From Roseateles sp. (GTDB lineage: Bacteria > Pseudomonadota > Gammaproteobacteria > Burkholderiales > Burkholderiaceae), in NCBI GenBank assembly GCA_019232985.1, contig JAFAMW010000028.1:30070-94069 (forward strand): 64,000 nucleotides of DNA. Reading direction: 5' to 3'. Position 1 is the stretch's first letter; every line of letters begins with the position of its first letter. The notes beneath the pieces were generated by a model. The model saw only the letters and a program-made list of their open reading frames with translations, was not told the origin of the DNA and made no database searches. Made by a program: the position numbers and the translations under genes. Shown one piece after another: positions 54,838-62,589 of this stretch.

Positions 54838-55869
54838 TCAGACCCAGTAGGCGCAGCGCTCGAACCGGCACTCGACCGGCACGGGGAACTCCTCCGTGTC
54901 GATCTCGAGCTGCGTGGCGGGCGCATAACGCGCGCCGGAAACGGTCTGCGGATTGATCAGGCGCTCGAGCGCGAGCCGGGTGGCGGCGTCGAGCGCGAGA
55001 TCGACGGCCGGCAGCCATTGCGCGAGGTGCTCGACGCGGGTCGTGCCGGGGATCGGCACGAGGCCGTCGTGGGCGTGCAGCAGCCAGGCCAGCGCGAGCG
55101 CCGCCGGGGTGCAGCGCTGCGCGTGGGCGATCTCCTCGAAGCCCTTGTAGAGCTTCAGGTTCTCGGCGTAGGTGTCGGGCTGGAAACGCGGCATGCAGCG
55201 CCGGATGTCGTTCTGGTGGAGCGACCGGACGTCCTCGATCGCCCCGGCGAGGAAGCCGCGCCCGAGCGGGCTGAACGCGACGAAGCCGACGCCGAGCTCG
55301 TCGCAGGCGTCGAGGACCGCGATCTCCGGGTTGCGCGTCCACAGCGAATACTCGGACTGCAGCGCCGCGATCGGGTGGACCGCGTGGGCGCGGCGCAGCG
55401 TCGCGGCCGACACCTCGGACAGGCCGAGCGCGCGGACCTTGCCCGCGCGGACCAGGTCGGCCATCGCGCCGACGCTGTCCTCGACCGGCACCTTCGGGTC
55501 GAGCCGGTGCAGGTAGAGCAGGTCGACCGCGTCGGTCTTCAGGCGCCGCAGGCTCGCCTCGCAGCCTGCGCGGATCGTCTCGGGGCGCCCGTCGATCACG
55601 CGCCGGCCGTCGACGCCGTACATGCCGCATTTGCTCGTCAGCACGATGCGCTGCCGCTGGCCGGCGAGCGCGTCGCCGAGCAGTTCCTCGTTGTCGCCGA
55701 AGCCGTAGAGCGCGGCCGTGTCGAACAGGGTGATGCCGCCATCGAGGGCCGCGCCGAGCACCTCGAGCGCCTGCGCCTTCGGCGTCGTCGTGCCGTAGGC
55801 ATGGCTCAGGTTCATGCAGCCGAAGCCGATTGCAGAGACCTCGAACGGGCCGATCCGGCGCTGCTTCAT
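54838..55869 (-). CDS. Aldo/keto reductase
   Basis: 343-residue NADPH-dependent TIM-barrel reductase. Family marks: KQRRIGPFEVSAIGFGCMNL at the start, catalytic Asp and Tyr in FDTAALYGFGDNEELLG, Lys in VLTSKCGMYG, His in LLYLHRLDP, SEYSLWTRNPE, and the cofactor-binding end VPIPGTTRVEHL. Resembles the YajO/plant auxin-induced-protein branch. Cytoplasmic. The start at 55869 is where homology begins; an upstream in-frame extension to 56487 is a shadow. Substrate unknown. Confidence 0.92.
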   Translation of the reverse strand: MKQRRIGPFEVSAIGFGCMNLSHAYGTTTPKAQALEVLGAALDGGITLFDTAALYGFGDNEELLGDALAGQRQRIVLTSKCGMYGVDGRRVIDGRPETIRAGCEASLRRLKTDAVDLLYLHRLDPKVPVEDSVGAMADLVRAGKVRALGLSEVSAATLRRAHAVHPIAALQSEYSLWTRNPEIAVLDACDELGVGFVAFSPLGRGFLAGAIEDVRSLHQNDIRRCMPRFQPDTYAENLKLYKGFEEIAHAQRCTPAALALAWLLHAHDGLVPIPGTTRVEHLAQWLPAVDLALDAATRLALERLINPQTVSGARYAPATQLEIDTEEFPVPVECRFERCAYWV

Positions 55870-55958
55870 CACATGCTCCTGCGCGCAATCATGGCGCGAT
55901 CGGCCGCATCCGGCAAGCGAGCGGCCGGGGCGCGGGAACTCGTGCCAAGCCGGGCTGC

Positions 55959-56354
55959 TCAGCCGCCGCCGGTCGCCCGCTCGATACGCTTGTCGAGCAG
56001 GGTCGGCTCGTCGGACGATGGGCTCAGCAGCTCGCGCGCGTTCGGGATCGAAGCCGCCGCCGAGGCCGGGCGGGCGACCGGCGTGGCCGGCAGCGTCGTG
56101 ACCGTGCCGTGCGTGAGCGCCGTCTCGCGGCTGCCGCCGGGGCAGGCGTCGCTGCGGTACTCGGTGCCCGCCGTCGTCACGCATTTGTGCAGCTCGGTGC
56201 TGCCGCCGCCGCCGACTGCCTGAAGCAGCGCCCTGAGACCGCGGTCGAAGGCCTGTACGGCGGGCGCGTCCGGGTAGGCCCGGTGCAGGCCCGCCGCCAC
56301 GAGCAGCGCCAGGGCCAGCGCCGCGAAGAAGATCCAGGGTCGTCTGCCTTGCAC
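55959..56354 (-). CDS. Small membrane-anchored protein with DUF4124-like segment
   Basis: 131 residues from a GTG (56354) preceded by GAGG. An N-terminal hydrophobic helix (WIFFAALALALLVAAGL) anchors it. In the middle LHKCVTTAGTEYRSDACPGG resembles DUF4124, a short two-Cys periplasmic motif (YKCxxxxGxxxYSDxPCP). The rest is Ser/Ala/Pro-rich. It lies 11 bp downstream of the RDD/ClpP-like gene, so it is probably its operon partner. Function unknown. Confidence 0.7.
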   Translation of the reverse strand: MQGRRPWIFFAALALALLVAAGLHRAYPDAPAVQAFDRGLRALLQAVGGGGSTELHKCVTTAGTEYRSDACPGGSRETALTHGTVTTLPATPVARPASAAASIPNARELLSPSSDEPTLLDKRIERATGGG

Positions 56355-56365
56355 GTTCGCCTCGC

Positions 56366-58357
56366 TTACTGGAACAGGGCCCGCGCGGCGACCTCGCGCA
56401 CATTGGTCGGCAGGGTCGCGACGGCGTCGAGGATGTCGATCGTGCGGGCGCAGCCGGTGGCGCCAGCGCGCTCGCGCGTCGCCGCATAGAGACCCGCGAG
56501 CAGGCCCGGCGCGCGCTCGCCGAGCCGGTGACTGAGCACGGTGGCCTCGTTCGCGTTGATCGGCCGCGGCGTGCCCTGCGCGTCGGGCGCCATCGCGACG
56601 CGCACGAGCCAGGCGGTTTCGGCGGCGAGCACGTCGGGCGGCAGCTGGCGCTTCGCCGCCGCGTCGCCCGACAGCACGCCCGTGCAGGCGTCGCCGCCCT
56701 GCTCGCGCGCGGCCTTGAGCTCGTCGCGCCAGATCGGCACGTAATCGGCGCGCAGGTCGTTGCGCAGGCCCTGCAGCAACTCGGGCAGCAAGGCCGAGAC
56801 CACGGCCTGGCCGGCCGCGAGCACCTGCGCGTCGCTCTGCGCGGGGTCGCGGCGCACCGCGTCCATGCGCGCGGCGGCCGCCTCGATCGTGCCCGGGTGG
56901 CGCTGCTCGATCCAGTACCAGTTCGGGTTGTCGCGCAACGCCTCGACGAGGTCGCCCGGCGTGCTTCCCAACGCGGGCAGCGCGACGTCGAGCGTGGGCG
57001 GCAGCGGGTCGACGATCTCGGCGTCGACGAGCTGGTCGCGCGACGGCTCCCAGGCCTGGCCCGGCGCCATCGCGAACAGGCGCGCGAGCATGGCCTCGGG
57101 CGCCCCGTGCTGCCGGTACAGGCCGGCGAGGTCGGGCTCGAGCACCGCGTTCATCAAGGGGCTCAGGATGCCCGCCGACGGCCGGCTCAGGCCCAGGGCC
57201 CCGCCGGGCATCAGCTGACGCTGCTCGGCGGCGAGGAAGACCAGGCCGCAGGCGCCGCGGCACGGGCCGGTCACGCGCACGCCGAGCTTCTTCTCCCTGA
57301 CGAGGTCGGCGATGCGCGCGGCCTCGGCGAGGCGGCCGCCGCTCGACTCGATCTCGACCGCACGCAGCCCCGGCGTCGCCGCGGCACGCTCGAAGCGTGC
57401 GCTGTCGCCGACGCCGAGCGAGCCCTTCACGTCGACGCGCGCACCGCCGTCGGCGAGCGTGATCTCGGCGTGCCCGAGCGGATCGTTGCCGACGGCCAGT
57501 TGCACGTAGCCGCCGGCGCGCGGCAGGAATTCGACGAGGCACGCATACAGCGTGGCCGCGGCGATCAGGGCGAGCGCCCCTTGCGCGGCCGGCATCGGCC
57601 AGCGCCGCGCGGGGCCGCGGCGCTCATGCTCGGCGACCGCGCGCCAGGTGCCGACGAGGCTCCAGGTCGCGACGACGAGGGTCAGCGGCCACAGCAGCAG
57701 CAGCGCGGCGCTGCCGAGCCGCGGCAGGTCGCCGTAGACGTTCACGGCGACCGTCAGGCCGACGATCAGCAGCAGCAGCGGCTCGAGCACGAGCACGGTG
57801 TTCTGCCAGAAGCTGAGCGGCAGCGGCCGCTCGCCGCGCCAATGCGCGACGAGCGCCTCGCGCAGCCCGCGCGGCGCGCGGCGCCCCTGGGGCAGCGGGC
57901 GCCGCACGACGGTCGTACCCGACACGCTGTCGTGCAGCGGGCGCCGTTGCGGGTCGATCGCGACCCACAGGAAGCCGACGCCGAGCGGCAGCGCCGACGC
58001 GATGAACACGAGCCAGCGCAGCAGGCATTGGCGCGGGTTCATCGCCGCGCCGGACTTCGCGTCGACGATGCGCTGCATCAGCAGCATCTGGCCCGGTGTC
58101 GCCTCGAGCCCCCACCAGCACGCGAGCACGGCGAGCGCGGGCAGGCTGCGCTTGAGCAGGCGGTCGACCCAGCCCCCGGCCAGGTCCGGCAGGCACTGGT
58201 GCAGCAGCCACAGCAAGGGCAGCAGGGTCGTGTAGAGCAGCAGGATGTCGATCGCGAAGGCGAGCGCGCGGCCGCGCAAGCGGGCCTTGTCCGGTGTCGT
58301 CATCGGCCCTCCCAGGCCCTCGGGTGTCAGTTCTTCGATGCCGAATTGACGCTGCAT
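56366..58357 (-). CDS. RDD-family membrane protein fused to a ClpP-like domain
   Basis: 663 residues. The N-terminal RDD domain (about 20-155) has RLRGRALAFAIDILLLY, then TPGQMLLMQRIVDAKSG and RRPLHDSVSGTTVVRR. Three more helices follow at about 190-290. Then comes a periplasmic ClpP/crotonase-like domain: VDVKGSLGVGDSARF, VEIESSGGRLAEAARIADLV, VTGPCRGACGLVFLAAEQR. In related periplasmic ClpP-like proteins the last block has CxSAC with the nucleophile Ser; here it is CRGAC, so the Ser is Gly and peptidase activity is doubtful. The C-terminal 250 residues are unassigned. An alternative start lies at 58303. Confidence 0.7.
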   Translation of the reverse strand: MQRQFGIEELTPEGLGGPMTTPDKARLRGRALAFAIDILLLYTTLLPLLWLLHQCLPDLAGGWVDRLLKRSLPALAVLACWWGLEATPGQMLLMQRIVDAKSGAAMNPRQCLLRWLVFIASALPLGVGFLWVAIDPQRRPLHDSVSGTTVVRRPLPQGRRAPRGLREALVAHWRGERPLPLSFWQNTVLVLEPLLLLIVGLTVAVNVYGDLPRLGSAALLLLWPLTLVVATWSLVGTWRAVAEHERRGPARRWPMPAAQGALALIAAATLYACLVEFLPRAGGYVQLAVGNDPLGHAEITLADGGARVDVKGSLGVGDSARFERAAATPGLRAVEIESSGGRLAEAARIADLVREKKLGVRVTGPCRGACGLVFLAAEQRQLMPGGALGLSRPSAGILSPLMNAVLEPDLAGLYRQHGAPEAMLARLFAMAPGQAWEPSRDQLVDAEIVDPLPPTLDVALPALGSTPGDLVEALRDNPNWYWIEQRHPGTIEAAAARMDAVRRDPAQSDAQVLAAGQAVVSALLPELLQGLRNDLRADYVPIWRDELKAAREQGGDACTGVLSGDAAAKRQLPPDVLAAETAWLVRVAMAPDAQGTPRPINANEATVLSHRLGERAPGLLAGLYAATRERAGATGCARTIDILDAVATLPTNVREVAARALFQ

Positions 58358-58700
58358 CAAGTTGCGTGATTCTGGTCTAAAACCGACCGCGCACCGATGG
58401 CACAAATCACCTCGCGATGTCATCGATTCGTTACTTCGCCGACGTGGAGAAGGTCTCGCCGCGACAGGGTCTCGCGGCGATTCCTGCCTGGCATCTGCGC
58501 TTCACGACCGATCGAGGAGACGCGCGTGGCAACGCAGGATCTGTACCCAGGCTTCGACACGCAGGACATCGAGACCGAACCCGGCGTGCACATCCATGTG
58601 CGCAGCGGCGGGCACGGCTCGCCGCGGCGCTGCCGTTCCTGGACGCGGCTGCGCTCTCGCGCGGCCTGGAGGCCGAAGGCGTCGCGTCACGCGACGGGGC
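58358..58700. other. Spacer upstream of the RDD gene with hydrolase remnant
   Basis: About 340 bp. The left part (58360-58500) must hold the RDD-gene promoter reading leftwards; the right part contains the dehalogenase-like fragment at 58526. Several short overlapping ORFs exist on the plus strand but none has support. Confidence 0.35.
58526..58630 (+). pseudogene. N-terminal fragment of an alpha/beta hydrolase (haloacetate dehalogenase-like)
   Basis: A GTG with GAGGAG seven bases upstream starts MATQDLYPGFDTQDIETEPG then VHIHVRSGGHGSP, matching the first 33 residues of fluoroacetate/haloalkane dehalogenase-like proteins (LFPGFxTxxI...IHxRxGGxGPPLLLLHG). The expected HG oxyanion block is replaced by unrelated sequence, so the gene was cut there. 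The intact ribosome-binding site suggests a recent truncation. Confidence 0.55.
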
Positions 58701-58904
58701 TCAGCGCTTCGATTCGGGCGCGGGCCGGCTCGACCACAGCGGCTGCTGCGCGAGTTCCGCGGCCGTGATCTCGTCTGCCGTGACCGCGTATTCACTGTCG
58801 CTGCACTCGACGAAGTAGGCCGAGCGAAAGCGCTGCAGCAGTCCACCGAGCGCCTGACGCGCCTGGCTCGGCGGGCCCTTGAAGGTGAGTGTCAGCGTGG
58901 TCAT
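58701..58904 (-). CDS. Small hypothetical protein
   Basis: 67 residues beginning MTTLTLTFKGPPSQARQALG and continuing with YFVECSDSEYAVTADEITAA. The pattern suggests one small alpha/beta domain; no family recognised. GGAA lies 9 bases before the ATG at 58904. It is followed on the minus strand by the hydrolase remnant. Confidence 0.5.
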   Translation of the reverse strand: MTTLTLTFKGPPSQARQALGGLLQRFRSAYFVECSDSEYAVTADEITAAELAQQPLWSSRPAPESKR

Positions 58905-58993
58905 GGTCGAGCTTCCGTCAAAAAGGCCGGCGCGCAATGTCCGGCGGCACTCTTTGAACGCGAGCGCCGCGGCGCGGTTGACCGGCGGCATTG

Positions 58994-59425
58994 CTACCGC
59001 CTGTAAGCCTTATCGGCCGCTTGCGCGGCCTGCTGCTGCAAGTCCTGGAGCGCGTCGAGCGCGCGCCGGGCCTGATCGACCGGCACGAAGACATGGTCGT
59101 GGAACGCGCCGGCGACGACGTTGCAGCTGATGCCCGCGTCGCCGAGCGCCCTGGAGAAGGCCGCCGTGAGACCGACGGCCTGGAGGTCGGAGTGCACGGT
59201 CAGCGTGATCCACGCGGCGCGGAACAGGACCGTCAGGCCGGCCTCGATCGCCCGCGCCTCGGGCACGACCAGCGTGAGGCCCTCGGCTTCGGCGACGCTG
59301 ACGACGGGCGCCAGCGCGGACGCGTCGGTGCCATGGGGCACGACGCAATACGCGAAACAGCCGGCGTGGAGCGCCGGCTCCATAGAGCGCAGCAGCACGG
59401 CGAGATTCGAAATTGCGTTGTTCAT
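58994..59425 (-). CDS. ACT-domain protein
   Basis: 143 residues with two ACT-like repeats: ISNLAVLLRSMEPALHAGCF and WITLTVHSDLQAVGLTAAFS, followed by AGISCNVVAGAFHDHVFVPV. This wording fits the COG3602-type ACT proteins, which lack a catalytic domain and are presumed small-molecule sensors. The start at 59425 is where homology begins. Divergent from the nuclease-like gene by 47 bp. Confidence 0.85.
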   Translation of the reverse strand: MNNAISNLAVLLRSMEPALHAGCFAYCVVPHGTDASALAPVVSVAEAEGLTLVVPEARAIEAGLTVLFRAAWITLTVHSDLQAVGLTAAFSRALGDAGISCNVVAGAFHDHVFVPVDQARRALDALQDLQQQAAQAADKAYRR

Positions 59426-59472
59426 GGCGCCCCGATAGATTCCCGCCACTGTATGCGCTCCCAACCCGCCCC

Positions 59473-60258
59473 ATGGCCACCCCACCCTCCCTGACCCGCC
59501 AACACCGCAGCCGCCTGATGGCGCTGTGGCGCTCGGCCGGCTGGCCGTGCCGGGACGGCATCGAGATCGACCTGCTCGCGGCCGGACTGCTCGTCGCGCG
59601 CTACGACGACGCGGGCCGCGAGCAGCTGCGCCTCAGCGAGGCCGGCATCGCCTGGCTCGCGCAGGCGCGCCGGCAGGGCCGGCGCGCTTTCAGCCCGCAC
59701 GACCGCCTCGCGCTGCGCTTCGCCGCGCAGCTGATGGGCGCCGGCCGCATCGTCTGGCGCGAGCTGTCGCTGCGCGCGAGGGTCGAGACCGACGCCCCCG
59801 CGCCCACGCCGCCGAGCCCGCTATGGCCCGACGACGCGCCGCCGGACGCCGCGCCGCCGCACGCCTGGCGCCTCGCCCGGCCCGACCTGTTCTCGGTGCG
59901 CAATACCAGCGTCGAGGCCTATCTGCAGCCGCAGGTCCACGAGGTCAAGGTCAGCCGCGCCGACCTGCTGTCCGACCTGCGCCACGCGGCCAAGCGCGCG
60001 GCCTACGAATGGCTGAGCGGCGAGACCTGCTACCTGTTCCCGGCCGGCCTCGCCGAGCCCGAGGAGATCCCCGAGCCCTACGGCGTCTGGGTGCTGCACG
60101 GCGAGGTCGACGACGGCCGCTTCGAGCAGCTGCGGCCCGCGCGGCACAAGCCGCTCACGCTGCCGTTCGCCGTGTGGCTCGCGCTGGCCAAGGCGACGCC
60201 GCTGCAGGCCGAGGGCGACGACGACTCGCAGGCCCCGCTGAGCGGCGCGCCGCCCTAG
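59473..60258 (+). CDS. Winged-helix plus PD-(D/E)XK-like nuclease-fold protein
   Basis: 261 residues. Residues about 8-90 are helical and may form a winged helix (RSRLMALWRSAGWPCRDGIE). Residues about 130-235 read RLARPDLFSVRNTSVEAYLQ then VHEVKVSRADLLSDLRHAAK and CYLFPAGLAEPEEIPEPYGV. Asp, then E-x-K within a strand, then a Lys/Arg-rich helix is the arrangement of PD-(D/E)XK enzymes and resembles MmcB-type DNA-repair proteins. Nuclease activity is not proven. Its stop overlaps the lrp-like stop tail-to-tail by 4 bp. Confidence 0.6.
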   Translation: MATPPSLTRQHRSRLMALWRSAGWPCRDGIEIDLLAAGLLVARYDDAGREQLRLSEAGIAWLAQARRQGRRAFSPHDRLALRFAAQLMGAGRIVWRELSLRARVETDAPAPTPPSPLWPDDAPPDAAPPHAWRLARPDLFSVRNTSVEAYLQPQVHEVKVSRADLLSDLRHAAKRAAYEWLSGETCYLFPAGLAEPEEIPEPYGVWVLHGEVDDGRFEQLRPARHKPLTLPFAVWLALAKATPLQAEGDDDSQAPLSGAPP

Positions 60259-60728
60259 GTCTGCAGCGGCAGCGCGGTCGTCCACTTGAGGCGGTCGAGG
60301 CACACGCTCGAGCGCACGCTGTCGACGCCGGGCAGGCGCATCAGCGTGTCCATCAGGAAGACCGAGAGCGCGCGCAGGTCCTGGACCACGACCTTGAGCA
60401 TGTAGTCGAAGTCGCCCGTCACCGAGTAGAACTCCTGCACCTGGTGCATGGCCTGGACCAGGCCGAGGAACTTGGGAAGGTCGCGCTGGTGGCCCTTCTC
60501 CATGCCGATGTGGATGAAGGCCTCGACGTTGAGGTTCAGCAGCTCGGGCGTCAGGCGCGCGTAGTAGCCGGACACGAGGCCGAGCTCCTCGAGCCGCTTG
60601 TGGCGGCGATGGCATTGCGCGGGCGAGAGGCCCGCGACGGCCGCCAGCTCGAGGTTGGTCGCGCGGCCATGGGCCTGCAGGTGATCGAGGATGCGGCGGT
60701 CGAGCTTGTCCAGATCGATGCTATGCAA
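60255..60728 (-). CDS. Lrp/AsnC-family regulator, divergent from hpd
   Basis: 157 residues. N-terminal helix-turn-helix (LDKLDRRILDHLQAHGRATN then LELAAVAGLSPAQCHRRHKRLEELGLV) and C-terminal RAM ligand-binding domain (VEAFIHIGMEKGH, EFYSVTGDFDYMLKVVVQDL, VRSSVCLDRLK). Lrp-type regulators next to hpd commonly respond to tyrosine or a degradation intermediate. Shared promoter region with hpd contains three palindromes. The ligand is inferred. Confidence 0.92.
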   Translation of the reverse strand: MHSIDLDKLDRRILDHLQAHGRATNLELAAVAGLSPAQCHRRHKRLEELGLVSGYYARLTPELLNLNVEAFIHIGMEKGHQRDLPKFLGLVQAMHQVQEFYSVTGDFDYMLKVVVQDLRALSVFLMDTLMRLPGVDSVRSSVCLDRLKWTTALPLQT

Positions 60729-60760
60729 TGAAATCTCCCCAGCTCCCGGATGGTCGCAAT

Positions 60761-60879
60761 GTTATCCATATTTCAAGGGATAACCCTCGCCGTTTTTGAA
60801 AAGTAATTTCATCGGCAGCGGCGCAAGATTTCCGGTTTACCAGCGCCGGTTCGTAGAGTGCCGGCGTCAATGAAATTTC
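60761..60879. promoter_or_regulatory. Palindromes in the lrp/hpd divergent promoter
   Basis: GTTATCC-N10-GGATAAC (60761-60784), TGAAA-N5-TTTCA (60797-60811) and GAAATTTC (60872-60879) lie in an AT-rich stretch between the two genes. TGAAA-N5-TTTCA has the 15-bp scale of Lrp/AsnC sites. Likely operators for the divergent regulator; the hpd ribosome-binding site GGAG is at 60891-60894. Confidence 0.55.
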
Positions 60880-60901
60880 GTTTCGCTTTCGGAGCCCCCG
60901 C

Positions 60902-61981
60902 ATGACCACCGCCTACGAGAACCCCCTGGAGCTGATGGGCTTCGAGTTCGTCGAGTTCGCCGCGCCGACGCCGGGCCTGCTCGAACCCGTCTTCGAGAAG
61001 CTCGGCTTCACCAAGGTCGCGACCCACCGCAGCAAGGCCGTCGACCTGTGGCGTCAGGGCGGCATCAATTTCATCGTCAACCGCGAGCCGAACAGCATCG
61101 CCTCGTTCTTCGCGGCCGAGCATGGCCCGTCGGCCTGCGGCCTCGCGTTCCGCGTGCGCGACGCCCACAAGGCCTACAAGCTCGCGCTCGAGCGCGGCGC
61201 CCAGCCCGTCGACATCCCGACCGGCCCGATGGAGCTGCGCCTGCCCGCGATCAAGGGCATCGGCGGCGCGCCGCTGTACCTGATCGACCGCTTCGAGGAA
61301 GGCCGGAGCATCTACGACATCGACTTCGAGTTCATCCCGGGCGTCGATCGCCACCCGGTCGGCCATGGCTTCAGCGTCGTCGACCACCTGACGCACAACG
61401 TGTACCGCGGCCGCATGAGCTACTGGGCGAACTTCTACGAGAGGCTCTTCAACTTCCGCGAGATCCGCTACTTCGACATCAAGGGCGAGTACACGGGCCT
61501 GACCTCCAAGGCGATGACCGCGCCCGACGGCCTGATCCGCATCCCGCTGAACGAGGAAGCCAAGGGCGGCAACGGCCAGATCGAGGAGTTCCTGATGCAG
61601 TTCAACGGCGAGGGCATCCAGCACATCGCGCTGCTGACCGACGACATCTTCAAGAGCGTCGACTCGCTGCAACTGGCCGGCATCCCGGTGATGACGGCGC
61701 CCAACGACATCTACTACGAGATGCTCGCCGAGCGCGTGCCCGGCCATGGCGAGAACGTCGGCGAGCTCCAGGCCCGCGGTATCCTGCTCGACGGCAACAC
61801 GAGCGACGGCGCGAAGCGCCTGCTGCTGCAGATCTTCTCGCAGCCGCTGCTCGGCCCCGTGTTCTTCGAGTTCATCCAGCGCAAGGGCGACGATGGTTTC
61901 GGCGAGGGCAATTTCAAGGCGCTGTTCCAGTCGATGGAGCGCGACCAGATCCGCCGCGGCGTGCTGCAGGCCGGGGCCTGA
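60902..61981 (+). CDS. hpd: 4-hydroxyphenylpyruvate dioxygenase
   Basis: 359-residue non-haem Fe(II) enzyme converting 4-hydroxyphenylpyruvate to homogentisate in tyrosine degradation. Iron ligands are His162 (VVDHLTHNV), His241 (IQHIALLT) and Glu323 ([19 protein letters not shown]), each one residue from the P. fluorescens positions. Length and the C-terminal gate helix are standard. Good ribosome-binding site GGAG before the ATG. Divergent from the Lrp-type gene; a broken exporter gene follows. Confidence 0.97.
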   Translation: MTTAYENPLELMGFEFVEFAAPTPGLLEPVFEKLGFTKVATHRSKAVDLWRQGGINFIVNREPNSIASFFAAEHGPSACGLAFRVRDAHKAYKLALERGAQPVDIPTGPMELRLPAIKGIGGAPLYLIDRFEEGRSIYDIDFEFIPGVDRHPVGHGFSVVDHLTHNVYRGRMSYWANFYERLFNFREIRYFDIKGEYTGLTSKAMTAPDGLIRIPLNEEAKGGNGQIEEFLMQFNGEGIQHIALLTDDIFKSVDSLQLAGIPVMTAPNDIYYEMLAERVPGHGENVGELQARGILLDGNTSDGAKRLLLQIFSQPLLGPVFFEFIQRKGDDGFGEGNFKALFQSMERDQIRRGVLQAGA

Positions 61982-62035
61982 GGCCGCGCGTCCCCGGCCG
62001 GGCCTTGCGATCGCCAGGGCCGCCGGGGCTCGCTG

Positions 62036-62276
62036 TTGAGCCGCGGTAGCGGCCGCGCGACGGCGCTCGGCTTGGTCGCGATCCTGCTGTGGAGCACTTC
62101 GGTCGGCACGCTGCGCGCGGTGTCCGAGCAGCTCGGCCCCACGCGCGGCGCGGCGGTGCTGTTCACGCTGAGCGCAGCGCTGCTCGCGAGCTTCGGCCGG
62201 CGCACGCCGCTGCGGGCGCTGCCGCGGCGCTACCTGATCCTCGGCGGGCTGCTGTTCGCCGGCTACGAGGCCTGCC
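62036..62276 (+). pseudogene. Truncated EamA/YddG-type exporter
   Basis: From a TTG the plus strand encodes ATALGLVAILLWSTSVGTLR then AVSEQLGPTRGAAVLF and RRYLILGGLLFAGYEACR. These are the first two to three helices of drug/metabolite transporters of the aromatic-amino-acid exporter (YddG) type. Homology ends abruptly near 62276 and the frame becomes Arg/Ser/Pro noise, so about three quarters of the gene is lost. An aromatic exporter beside hpd makes biological sense. The break coincides with the start of the transposon remnant. Confidence 0.75.
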
Positions 62277-62280
62277 GCCA

Positions 62281-62563
62281 CCGTTCATCACGGCCCACGC
62301 CAACGCCTTGCGAGCGGGACTCCTGGACGCACAATCTTAGAAGCTCGCATCGCGCCCGCAGTTCCGCTGCGAGAGATGCGCTGTCGTCTGCCTTGGGGCG
62401 GAGCAGTTGATCTATGGCGCAGACGCTAGTTGGTGGCGGCCCGGCACAGTCGAATCAAAAGCAAATCTCGAGTGGGCAACCCGCTGGCGTTGACAACTTT
62501 GTTGTTCTCGGCCCGGCCGGGAGTAGCAACTTTGTTGTTTGGTTGGCAACTTTAATGTCGACA
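62281..62563. mobile_element. Orphan end of a Tn7-like (TnsB/TniA-type) transposon at the glmS attachment site
   Basis: Read on the minus strand from 62563 the sequence starts 5'-TGTCGACATTAAAGTTGCC, exactly 26 bp past the glmS stop. On the plus strand CAACTTT occurs three times, at 62494-62500, 62527-62533 and 62547-62553 (33 and 20 bp apart). The first two are embedded in CAACTTTGTTGTT, and the last is CAACTTTAATGTCGACA at the tip. Several short transposase sites behind a 5'-TGT tip is the end structure of Tn7, Tn5053 and relatives. A short frame ending FITAHANALRAGLLDAQS (stop 62338-62340) may be the tail of a lost element gene. No tns genes remain; the left boundary near 62281 is a deletion junction with the exporter fragment. 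Confidence 0.65.
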
Positions 62564-62589
62564 ACCACCGGTCACTTCCGGCGCCAGGC

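Noticed and set aside
62491..62563. CAACTTT repeats as a CRISPR array
   Set aside because: Only three short, unevenly spaced copies with no spacer regularity and no cas genes. A transposon end explains them better.
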